This document shows, piece by piece, positions 1 to 6,667 of a stretch of DNA of 9,372 nt; position 1 is the first letter of the stretch; every line of letters starts with the position of its first letter. Source of the stretch: Treponema sp. (lineage in GTDB: Bacteria > Spirochaetota > Spirochaetia > Treponematales > Breznakiellaceae). Both the position numbers and the translations under genes were made by a program. The notes under the pieces are model-generated. The model saw nothing but the letters and a program-made list of their open reading frames with translations, ran no database searches and was not told where the DNA came from. The stretch lies in the NCBI GenBank assembly GCA_031275515.1, contig JAISOQ010000265.1, positions 1 to 9,372 on the forward strand, read 5' to 3'.

Positions 1-1
1 C

Positions 2-30
2 GCGCTGTTACTATTATTGATGTAACGCGC
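2..30 (-). terminator. Possible hairpin over the last stop codon (terminator-like, incomplete)
   Basis: On the minus strand GCGCGTTAC pairs with GTAAC-A-GCGC: 9 base pairs with one bulged A and a 10-nt loop that contains the TAA stop of the last ABC gene. A T run, if present, would lie left of the window, so an intrinsic terminator cannot be confirmed. Because the stem begins inside the coding sequence, it could equally be chance. Confidence 0.3.
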
Positions 31-2164
31 CGCCTTCGTATTGCAGCCGGTAGAGCCCTGCGTAAAGCCCCCCGCGGCGTATAAGTTCGTCGTGGCAGCC
101 TTCCTCTACCAGGCGTCCGCCGGAAAGAACCAGAATGCGGTCCGCGTGGCGTATGGTGGAAAGCCGGTGGGCAATGACCAGAGAAGTCCGGTCAGACAGG
201 ACCTTCTGTATGCCCAACTGTATAAGGTGTTCGGTCTCGGTATCTACAGAACTCGTTGCTTCGTCCAGGATGACGACAGCAGGATTGTGGGCGATGACCC
301 GCGCAAAGCTGATAAGCTGCCGTTGCCCCGAAGATATGTTGGCCGCCCCTTCGGAAAGGACGGTCTTATACCCTGCGGGAAGACGGGAGATAAACTCATG
401 AGCGTGAACCGCCCGGGCGGCTTCCTCAATTTGGTCATCCTTCAGGGGAAGACCCAGGCTGATGTTCTCCGCTACAGTGCCTGAAAACAGAAACACGTCT
501 TGCAGTACCGGCAGCGCCGACCGGCGCAGTTCTTCCAGGGGGATGTCCCGGATGGGGACGCCGTCAAGACGAATGTTCCCGCTGTCTATGTCCCATAGCC
601 GGGCAAGCACATTGGTAATGGTGGTCTTCCCCGCCCCGGTATAGCCCACAATGGCGGTCATTTCCCCGGGATTTACCGTAAAAGAAAGCCCTTTAAGAAC
701 CTCCTCCCCGCTTTTGTAGGAAAAATGGACATCTTCAAATTCAATACGGCCCTTTACCGCTCCCTGAATTGCATGTTTCCCCTCGTCGGGGATCTTATCA
801 TCCGTGTCCAGGAGGGCGAAGACCCGCTCGCCCCCGGCCATAGCGGACTGGAGGAGGGTGTACTTTTCCGCAATATCCGTCACCGGGCCGTAAAACATCT
901 CCATGAGGTTGATGAAGGCAATGAGCACCCCCAGGGAAAGGGAAAAATCCAGGACCAAACTGGCCCCCACTGCAATGATGACCGCCGTTGTAAAAGTGGC
1001 GAACCACTCGACTAAGGGCCTGAAAGTGGCAAAGACAAACATCTCCTGGATATTGGCCTTCAACAATTCCCCGTTTCTTACCCCGAATTCATCAAGGCTT
1101 TTCTTTTCGCGCCTGAAAAGCTGGACCACCTGCAAACCGGAAAGGTGTTCCGAAAGATAGGAATTCACCCGGGAAGAAGCGGTCCGCTGGTTCCTAAAGG
1201 CGTCCCGGGCCTTGCGGCGGCTTACGGTGGTAATCACCAGGACTGGCGGCAGGATACAAAAGACCACCAGCGCCAGACGAGGCGAAAGGAAGAAGAGGGT
1301 GACGAGTACCCCGGCCATCACCGAGAGATCCTTGAGAAAAGCCACCAGGACAGAGGTAAAGAATTCGTTGATGGTTTCCACGTCCCCGGTCAGGCGGGTC
1401 ACGATGCGGCCCACAGGATGACGGGAAAGAAAATTCGTGGATTGGGATACCGTTTTCCTGAAAAGCTCAAGGCGCATATCCTTCATCACCCGCTGGCCGA
1501 TTAGGGTGGTAATCCGGGTCTGGACCATGGTACAGAGGAAGACCAGGGCCAACACCGAAAGAAGCAGCAGGGCTATACGCCTAAGATACCCCAGGTCCCG
1601 CCCCCGGATGCTCCTGATTTCGCTCAGAGGAAGACCATAGAGATCGGCGGTCCTGACGGCGGCGGCGTTTTCATCCCTAAGAAAAATTTCGGGACGGGCC
1701 TCCATGACGGCAGCGGCGGGATCGCCTGGAGTGTAGGGGAAGGCGTACCACCTTTCGCCGGAGAGAACACCCCGTTCCTGGAGTTCCCGCTCCGCTTTGC
1801 CGGAAAGCTGGGTGTCCGCTCCCTGGGACACGAAGAACATCCCCTTTATAGCAAGGCCCCGTTTCAGCGCCAGGAGCCGCTCCAGGGCCGCCTGTGTTTC
1901 CATGGACAACCCGGCTTCCGTCAAGGCGCCGGAAGCGAGACCAACTTCCGGCATTTTCAGTGCCAGAGTCCGGGCCAGGATAGCCCCATCTATCACCCGC
2001 TGCTGTATCACCGGGACCAGAAGTTCCCCCGCGGTGGAAAGCGCAAGGGTGAACAGCGTAACTGCCATGAGGAATTTGTAAGGCTTTATATACGAGAGGA
2101 TACGCCGAACAATGCGCCTGTCGTACTCTTTTACCACTTCTTCAGTTTCAAAGTATTCAGCCAT
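14..2164 (-). CDS. ABC exporter half-transporter, BmrD/YheH-like subunit with large extracytoplasmic insert
   Basis: This is a 716-residue membrane export ATPase, a transmembrane domain fused to a nucleotide-binding domain, expected in the inner membrane paired with the product of the gene just upstream. TM1 lies around residues 31-55 and TM2 around 197-215. Between them is an insert of about 130 residues (roughly 60-190), where ordinary half-transporters have a short loop. Further membrane segments run to about 420. The ATPase domain shows Walker A GYTGAGKT (507-514), Q-loop Q555, a degenerate signature ISSGQ (610-614), Walker B VVILDE with catalytic E635, and H-loop H666. The ATG at 2164 was chosen because GAGAGG sits 5 nt upstream and the protein then starts MAEYFETEE; the frame stays open 55 codons further, but that stretch only mirrors the upstream gene's 3' end. 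The start overlaps the upstream stop by 8 nt. Length and insert match BmrD/YheH of Bacillus subtilis (about 673 residues, with an extracellular domain). The substrate (drug or lipid) cannot be read from sequence. Confidence 0.93.
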   Translation of the reverse strand: MAEYFETEEVVKEYDRRIVRRILSYIKPYKFLMAVTLFTLALSTAGELLVPVIQQRVIDGAILARTLALKMPEVGLASGALTEAGLSMETQAALERLLALKRGLAIKGMFFVSQGADTQLSGKAERELQERGVLSGERWYAFPYTPGDPAAAVMEARPEIFLRDENAAAVRTADLYGLPLSEIRSIRGRDLGYLRRIALLLLSVLALVFLCTMVQTRITTLIGQRVMKDMRLELFRKTVSQSTNFLSRHPVGRIVTRLTGDVETINEFFTSVLVAFLKDLSVMAGVLVTLFFLSPRLALVVFCILPPVLVITTVSRRKARDAFRNQRTASSRVNSYLSEHLSGLQVVQLFRREKKSLDEFGVRNGELLKANIQEMFVFATFRPLVEWFATFTTAVIIAVGASLVLDFSLSLGVLIAFINLMEMFYGPVTDIAEKYTLLQSAMAGGERVFALLDTDDKIPDEGKHAIQGAVKGRIEFEDVHFSYKSGEEVLKGLSFTVNPGEMTAIVGYTGAGKTTITNVLARLWDIDSGNIRLDGVPIRDIPLEELRRSALPVLQDVFLFSGTVAENISLGLPLKDDQIEEAARAVHAHEFISRLPAGYKTVLSEGAANISSGQRQLISFARVIAHNPAVVILDEATSSVDTETEHLIQLGIQKVLSDRTSLVIAHRLSTIRHADRILVLSGGRLVEEGCHDELIRRGGLYAGLYRLQYEGGALHQ

Positions 2165-3998
2165 GACCGCCTCTCTCTTCCTGCCCAGGCTGCTCAAGCC
2201 CAGGCTGCTCAAGCCCAGGCTGTTCAAGCTGCTGCAAGGCGGCCATTCTGGCGTAAAAGCCCCCCAGAGCGGCGAGTTCCCGGGGGCTCCCGGATTCGGA
2301 GATCCGGCCTTGATCCAGTACCACCACAAAATCCGCGTTCCTCAGGGTAGACACCCGGTGAGAGATGATGATGGTGGTCTTGCCCCGGCGTTCCGTAAGG
2401 AGGGAGGTAAGGACCCGCTTCTCGGTCTCAGCGTCCACAGCGGAAAGGGAATCGTCCAGAATAAGAATTTCCGGGGAACCTATCACCGCCCGGGAAATGG
2501 CGACCCGTTGTTTCTGCCCTCCCGAAAGGGTAAGCCCCCGTTCGCCTATCAGGGTGTCCCAGCCCGCGGCAAAGGAACCCAGGTCCTGATCCAGGGCCGA
2601 GATCCCCGCCGCCCGGAACACAAGAGCTTCCTCCTTTTGATCGGCTATCGATTCCAGCGCCGGTTCCCGGCGGGCGATCCCATAACGGATATTGTGCTTG
2701 ATCGAATCAGAAAAAAGATAACTGTCCTGAGGGGTTACGCCGAAGAGGGAGCGCAGTTCCCCAAGATCCCAATCCGCCACAGGGACGCCCTTGACAAAGA
2801 CCGTTCCCGGCGGCGGGTCCACCATGCGGGTCAGGGTCTTAAGCAGAGTCGATTTCCCCGAGCCGGTACGGCCCAGGATACCCATTGTGGTTCCGGAATT
2901 GATAGTCAGGCTGATGTCCTCAAGCACGTCCTTGCCGCCAGGATACCCGAACCGGAGGTTCCGTATTTCCACCAGAGGGAAGGCGGCGTCAGGCTGCGGG
3001 CGGACCGGCGCGGCAGGGGATACAATAGAAGGCTTACGATCCATCACTTCGTTTACCCGCCCCAGGCTCGCGGCGCCCCGCTGTATCATGTTCACCATAA
3101 AACCCGCCCCCATAAGGGGCCAAATCAGCATCTGGAAGTAAGCAAAGAGGGCCGCCAGGTCTCCGGGCATCATGGCTCCCTCAATCACCTGAATTCCCCC
3201 GATAAAAATCAGTATCACGGAAGTAAGGCCCGAAAGGAAAGAGATGAAGGGGAAGAAGACCCCGTACAGTTTGACCAGAGCCATGTTGGCCGACCGGTAA
3301 TCGTCGTTAGTGCCGGCGAATTTCCCGATAAACCACCATTCCTTAACAAAAGACTTGACCACCCGAATCCCCGCGAAGGTTTCCTGGACCGTATCGCTCA
3401 TGGCGGAGTAAGCTTCGTTGACCCGGCGGAAGCGTTTCCCTATAACCCGGCCAAAGAAGAGGATGAGCAGGGTGATAGGAGGCAAAGGGAGGATCGCAAA
3501 GAGGGCTGCCCGGGCATTTTGAAGAAAGGTAATGATGAGGATGGCCGTTACCATGACGGTACCGTCAATCAAGGCTACGAGCCCCCAGCCTATGGCCATA
3601 CGGACCTGCCCCAGATCGTTGGTAGCCCGGGCCATAAGGTCTCCTATCTTATTTTCCTGATAAAAATCATAGGAAAGAGTCAGGAGATGTTCAAAAAGCC
3701 GGCTTCGCATCTCCGCCTCAATGCGCCGGGAAGACCCGTGGATAAAATAGCGCCACAGGAAGCGGCCCAGACAGATGACAGCCATACTCCCTATCATGGC
3801 CAGGGAAAGAAGCCCTACCTGTATCCATCGAAAATCCCCCAGGGAGATGAGGTTTATAGCCCGGCGCATGAACTGGGGAATCGCCATCTGAGCGGCGTCT
3901 ATTATTAGAAGGCACAAAAACCCCCCGATATATTGCCTGCGGTATCGATACAAATAAGGCGCCAAAGTCTTAAAGACTGAAAGAGATACTTTCCGCAT
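2157..3998 (-). CDS. ABC exporter half-transporter, BmrC/YheI-like subunit with degenerate Walker B
   Basis: This is a 613-residue half-transporter with six predicted membrane segments in residues 20-300 and an ATPase domain from about 340 to 580. Visible motifs are Walker A GRTGSGKS (376-383), Q-loop Q424, a canonical signature LSGGQ (491-495), Walker B ILILDD with aspartate D516 at the catalytic-glutamate position, and H-loop H547. In heterodimeric exporters such as TM287/TM288 and BmrCD, the subunit with Asp here forms the degenerate ATP site together with the partner's altered signature; the downstream gene has exactly that altered signature (ISSGQ), so the two should form one asymmetric heterodimer. 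The protein ends in a tail with LEQPG three times (591-605), outside the conserved domain. The ATG follows the upstream stop as TAA-G-ATG, with no good Shine-Dalgarno sequence (only A-rich AAAGAATAAG), so translation probably depends on reinitiation after the preceding gene. The substrate is unknown. Confidence 0.93.
   Translation of the reverse strand: MRKVSLSVFKTLAPYLYRYRRQYIGGFLCLLIIDAAQMAIPQFMRRAINLISLGDFRWIQVGLLSLAMIGSMAVICLGRFLWRYFIHGSSRRIEAEMRSRLFEHLLTLSYDFYQENKIGDLMARATNDLGQVRMAIGWGLVALIDGTVMVTAILIITFLQNARAALFAILPLPPITLLILFFGRVIGKRFRRVNEAYSAMSDTVQETFAGIRVVKSFVKEWWFIGKFAGTNDDYRSANMALVKLYGVFFPFISFLSGLTSVILIFIGGIQVIEGAMMPGDLAALFAYFQMLIWPLMGAGFMVNMIQRGAASLGRVNEVMDRKPSIVSPAAPVRPQPDAAFPLVEIRNLRFGYPGGKDVLEDISLTINSGTTMGILGRTGSGKSTLLKTLTRMVDPPPGTVFVKGVPVADWDLGELRSLFGVTPQDSYLFSDSIKHNIRYGIARREPALESIADQKEEALVFRAAGISALDQDLGSFAAGWDTLIGERGLTLSGGQKQRVAISRAVIGSPEILILDDSLSAVDAETEKRVLTSLLTERRGKTTIIISHRVSTLRNADFVVVLDQGRISESGSPRELAALGGFYARMAALQQLEQPGLEQPGLEQPGQEERGGHG
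2170..2175 (-). promoter_or_regulatory. Ribosome binding site of the BmrD-like ABC gene
   Basis: GAGAGG on the minus strand ends 5 nt before the ATG at 2162-2164. It lies inside the end of the upstream ABC gene. It decides the start: the open frame reaches back to 2329, but no comparable site fits that far ATG, which is embedded in the neighbour's coding sequence. Confidence 0.7.
2183..2227. repeat. 15-bp tandem repeat, 3 copies
   Basis: Units at 2183-2197, 2198-2212 and 2213-2227 read GCCCAGGCTGCTCAA on the plus strand. The first two are identical and the third differs by one base. A partial fourth unit (GCTGCTGCAA) follows. In the upstream ABC gene they encode LEQPG three times at the C-terminus. 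They lie just upstream of the downstream ABC gene's Shine-Dalgarno sequence. The 15-bp period keeps the frame, so copy-number change would lengthen or shorten the tail without breaking the gene. Confidence 0.95.
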
Positions 3999-3999
3999 C

Positions 4000-4899
4000 T
4001 TATTCTTTATTCGGATGGATTTCCTGCCGGTTCCTGTTATCCATTTCTAATTTGGCATTCCTGCTATCCATTTCTAATTTGGCATTCTTGCTATCCATTT
4101 CTAATTTGGCATTTCTGAGATCCATTTCTAATTTGGCATTCCAGATATCCATTTTTTTCTGTACATCTTCGACTTCGTCCTTGTCGCCGCCCATCACAAT
4201 AAGGATACGTTTAAGGGCGCCGAGAAAATCGATCCCCCGCCGGTAATCATCGATCTGGTTGGTAGAAAGCTCGTACTTTTCCCGGTAACGGTCCGCCGCC
4301 TGAGAAAGGAGCTTCCGTACAAGCTTCAAATGGTACATGGTAGGTTCATAGTTGGGAGAACGGAAATCCATATTTGCCACGATGTTTTTCATGTCCAAGA
4401 GGTTCTTCGTTACCGCCGCACAGCGTCCTTCAAGATCCACAAAAGACCACTTCCATTTGGTATTGTCTCCATAAGCGTTTTCCAGCAGTTGAACGATAAA
4501 ACCTAACTTACAGACCAGGGAGTACCGTTGGGCTGAATCCAGGGTAATTATCTCCTCCATCTTATCTTCGTATTCGGAAAACCCTACGTCCACAAAGCCG
4601 GTAACCACCTGTTCCAGATAAATAATACTTTTATAGAGGCTCTGTCTGGCTTCATTCAGGGCATCTTCGTTCTTGACCTTTAATACGGATACCGAAACCC
4701 CGTTCAAAATAATGTAATAGGAGGTCAATTTAAGCATATCCTCAGCCAGGGCAAGGCGCTTAAACGCCACGTTCTGGGGATCCTGTTGGAGGAGGAGCAG
4801 TTGCTGCTTTTCCTGCTTCAGAATCGCCTCTATTACAGTCCGATAGGGGGTAATCTTTTCAACATAGAGCTGACGCAGATGATCGGAAACCTTAGCCAT
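4000..4899 (-). CDS. Unrecognised helical protein with C-terminal 9-residue repeats
   Basis: This 299-residue protein matches no family I recognise. It starts MAKVSDHLRQLYVEK, with no signal peptide and no convincing membrane segment, so it is probably cytoplasmic. Most of it looks alpha-helical and charged: residues 15-60 are rich in Leu, Gln and Lys, a hydrophobic patch KLTSYYIILNGVSVSVL spans 57-73, and a Tyr/Trp-containing stretch covers 143-155. From about 254 the sequence becomes NAKLEMD plus two variable residues, four times over, followed by a decayed unit and a polar end HPNKE. The ATG at 4899 was chosen because GGAG lies 5 nt upstream and the start overlaps the recN stop by 8 nt; a longer reading up to 4995 only mirrors recN. 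The gene appears AT-richer than its neighbours. Its position, coupled to recN in front and to the exporter pair behind (TAA-G-ATG), is the only functional hint. From memory, Treponema genomes carry an uncharacterised gene beside recN, but homology is unchecked. Confidence 0.85.
   Translation of the reverse strand: MAKVSDHLRQLYVEKITPYRTVIEAILKQEKQQLLLLQQDPQNVAFKRLALAEDMLKLTSYYIILNGVSVSVLKVKNEDALNEARQSLYKSIIYLEQVVTGFVDVGFSEYEDKMEEIITLDSAQRYSLVCKLGFIVQLLENAYGDNTKWKWSFVDLEGRCAAVTKNLLDMKNIVANMDFRSPNYEPTMYHLKLVRKLLSQAADRYREKYELSTNQIDDYRRGIDFLGALKRILIVMGGDKDEVEDVQKKMDIWNAKLEMDLRNAKLEMDSKNAKLEMDSRNAKLEMDNRNRQEIHPNKE
4039..4146. repeat. 27-bp tandem repeat, 4 copies
   Basis: Units at 4039-4065, 4066-4092, 4093-4119 and 4120-4146. 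The first 21 bases on the plus strand are identical in all four; differences are confined to the last 6. In the coding strand this gives an invariant heptapeptide NAKLEMD written with the same codons each time, plus two variable residues (LR, SK, SR, NR). A broken unit continues at 4147. Synonymous identity points to recent duplication or gene conversion. The 27-bp period preserves the frame. Confidence 0.97.
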
Positions 4900-6667
4900 A
4901 TACACTCCGCTTATACTTTGAAAGAAGGGCGCCCGCGTAGGCCAGGGCCGCCTCTCCGCCGGAATCTCCCGCAAGCATACGGGCAATCTCTTCACGCCGC
5001 GCGTCTCCGCGCAAAACAGAAACAGCAGTCACCGTCCTTCCTCCTTCGCTGTGTTTTTCCACCTTTAAATGATTATCCGCACGAACGGCAATACTGGCAA
5101 GGTGGGTAACGCAGAATATCTGCTTGACAGCCCCTATCCGCGCAAGGTAATCCCCTACCGAAAGGGCAACCTCACCGCCTATCCCCGTATCTATCTCGTC
5201 GAAGATGAGCGTCTCCGGGGAAGTATCGCCGCCATTTCCAGTCGCGCCGTTCCCCCCGGGGCCGGCCGCGCCGGCAAGGGTGGTCTTAATAGCCAGCATC
5301 ACCCGGGAAAGCTCCCCGCCAGAGGCTATCCTGGCCAGTTCCTTCATGGGTTCCCCGGCGTTGGCGGAGATGAGGAACTCCACGTCATCCGCTCCCCAGG
5401 GGCCTATGATCAGCGCCCCTGTTTCCTGGTTTTTCCCTTTTGCATTCAGGGCCACAGAGAATTTGGCGTTGGGCATACCCAGGCTTGCGATGATGGCGGT
5501 GATGCCTTTTCCCAGCCTGGCCGAAGCCGCAGCGCGTTTCGCGCTTAAAGCCGCCGCCCGGCCAGCAATTTCTTTTTCCAACGCTCCAATCTCGGCTTTA
5601 AGCCTGTCCCGGTTTTCTTCCGCCCCCGAAAGGGCTTCGATTTCCGCCTCCGCAGCCTCTTTGTAGGCCAGAATAGCGTCTTCACCATCTACAAAGGTCC
5701 CGGAAGCGTTTTGAGCATACTTCTTCTTTAACCGGTAAAGCAATGCCAGCCGCTCCTCCACCTCCTCAAGACGTTCCGGGTCGGACTTGAGGCCGTCCCG
5801 GTAGGCCCGCAATTCCCCGGCCAGGTCCTCCGCCTCATAGTAGAGGTCCTCCATACGCTGCCTCATAGCCGCAAGCCCCCCTTCGTCTATGGCGGCGGCG
5901 GTCTCCAGGGCGGAACGGGCCCGGCGGGACAGACTCAGCACCGAGGCTTCCTCCTCGAAGAGGGCGGATGCGGCGCCGTTCACCTGGGCCGCAAGCCTCT
6001 CAAAAGAACCAAGCCGGGCGGCTTCAGCTTCCAGTTCCCGGCTCTCCCCGCTCTTAGGGGCGGCCCCGGCGATCTCTTCCACGGCGTAGGTCAGAACCTC
6101 AAGCCGCATCTCCCGGTCCCGCTCGGAACTCACCGAAGCCTCAAACGCCTTCTTCCGGTCCGCCAGCGAGAGGAACATCCGGTTAAATTCCGCCGACTCG
6201 CCTTCAATCCCCGCAAACCGGTCCAGGTAACGGCGGTGGTTTTCTTTCCGCATGAGGGATTCATGGGCGTGCTGGCCGTGGAGATCAAAGAGAAAGGCCA
6301 TGAATTCCTCAAGATCATTCCTGGTAACCGGCACGTTCTGAAGATATATCCCCCCTCTCCCTGTGTTCCTGATATTACGCCTGACAATGATCCTGCCGTC
6401 TTCAACCGGGATGTCCCGGGCTGAAAGCCAAGCTTCCGCATCGGCGCTCCTGCGCCCCAGGGAAACCACCGCGGAGACGCTCGCTTCCTCGGCGCCGGTG
6501 CGGATCACTTCCGTACCCGCCTTGGCGCCAAGCAAAAAGCTCAAAGAACCTACAATGATGGACTTCCCCGCGCCGGTCTCACCGGTCAGGATATTAAAGC
6601 CCCCTTCAAAGGAAAGGGATAGATTGTCTATCAGGGCAAAGTTACGAACAGTAAGCTCTTCAAGCAT
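4892..6667 (-). CDS. recN: DNA repair ATPase RecN
   Basis: This is a 591-residue SMC-like protein acting in the cytoplasm on DNA double-strand breaks, where it promotes end cohesion during RecA-dependent repair. It starts MLEELTVRNFALIDNL, the classic RecN N-terminus. Walker A GETGAGKS is at 29-36 and the FDLHGQHAHESL element at 127-138. A long charged, Glu/Arg/Ala-rich coiled-coil region runs from about 155 to 385. The signature ASGGELSR is at 448-455, Walker B LIFDEID at 487-493 followed by TGIGG, and the CVTHLASIA segment with its conserved His at 519-527. Length is close to the family norm (about 550-580). A Gly/Ala/Pro-rich insert, roughly GAAGPGGNGATGNGG (466-480), separates the signature helix from Walker B and is unusual. 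The ATG at 6667 was chosen because GGAGG lies 5 nt upstream, and because the protein then begins exactly at the family's usual start. It overlaps nadK by 8 nt and the next gene by 8 nt, suggesting coupled translation. Confidence 0.97.
   Translation of the reverse strand: MLEELTVRNFALIDNLSLSFEGGFNILTGETGAGKSIIVGSLSFLLGAKAGTEVIRTGAEEASVSAVVSLGRRSADAEAWLSARDIPVEDGRIIVRRNIRNTGRGGIYLQNVPVTRNDLEEFMAFLFDLHGQHAHESLMRKENHRRYLDRFAGIEGESAEFNRMFLSLADRKKAFEASVSSERDREMRLEVLTYAVEEIAGAAPKSGESRELEAEAARLGSFERLAAQVNGAASALFEEEASVLSLSRRARSALETAAAIDEGGLAAMRQRMEDLYYEAEDLAGELRAYRDGLKSDPERLEEVEERLALLYRLKKKYAQNASGTFVDGEDAILAYKEAAEAEIEALSGAEENRDRLKAEIGALEKEIAGRAAALSAKRAAASARLGKGITAIIASLGMPNAKFSVALNAKGKNQETGALIIGPWGADDVEFLISANAGEPMKELARIASGGELSRVMLAIKTTLAGAAGPGGNGATGNGGDTSPETLIFDEIDTGIGGEVALSVGDYLARIGAVKQIFCVTHLASIAVRADNHLKVEKHSEGGRTVTAVSVLRGDARREEIARMLAGDSGGEAALAYAGALLSKYKRSVYG

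Noticed and set aside
2165..2329. N-terminal extension of the BmrD-like ABC protein
   Set aside because: The extra 55 residues are a frame-shifted reading of the upstream gene's end, including its tandem repeat; a good Shine-Dalgarno fixes the start at 2164.
2112..3908. Long plus-strand open frame (598 codons) opposite the BmrC-like gene
   Set aside because: It is fully antisense to a clear ABC transporter gene, its translation is low-complexity in Arg, Gly, Pro and His with no domain, and it looks like a codon-bias shadow.
4039..4146. CRISPR-like array of 27-bp repeats
   Set aside because: The repeats are directly adjacent with no spacers, stay in frame, and encode a peptide repeat.
4900..4995. 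N-terminal extension of the 299-residue protein
   Set aside because: It lies inside recN; GGAG 5 nt before the ATG at 4899 and the 8-nt overlap pattern favour the shorter form.
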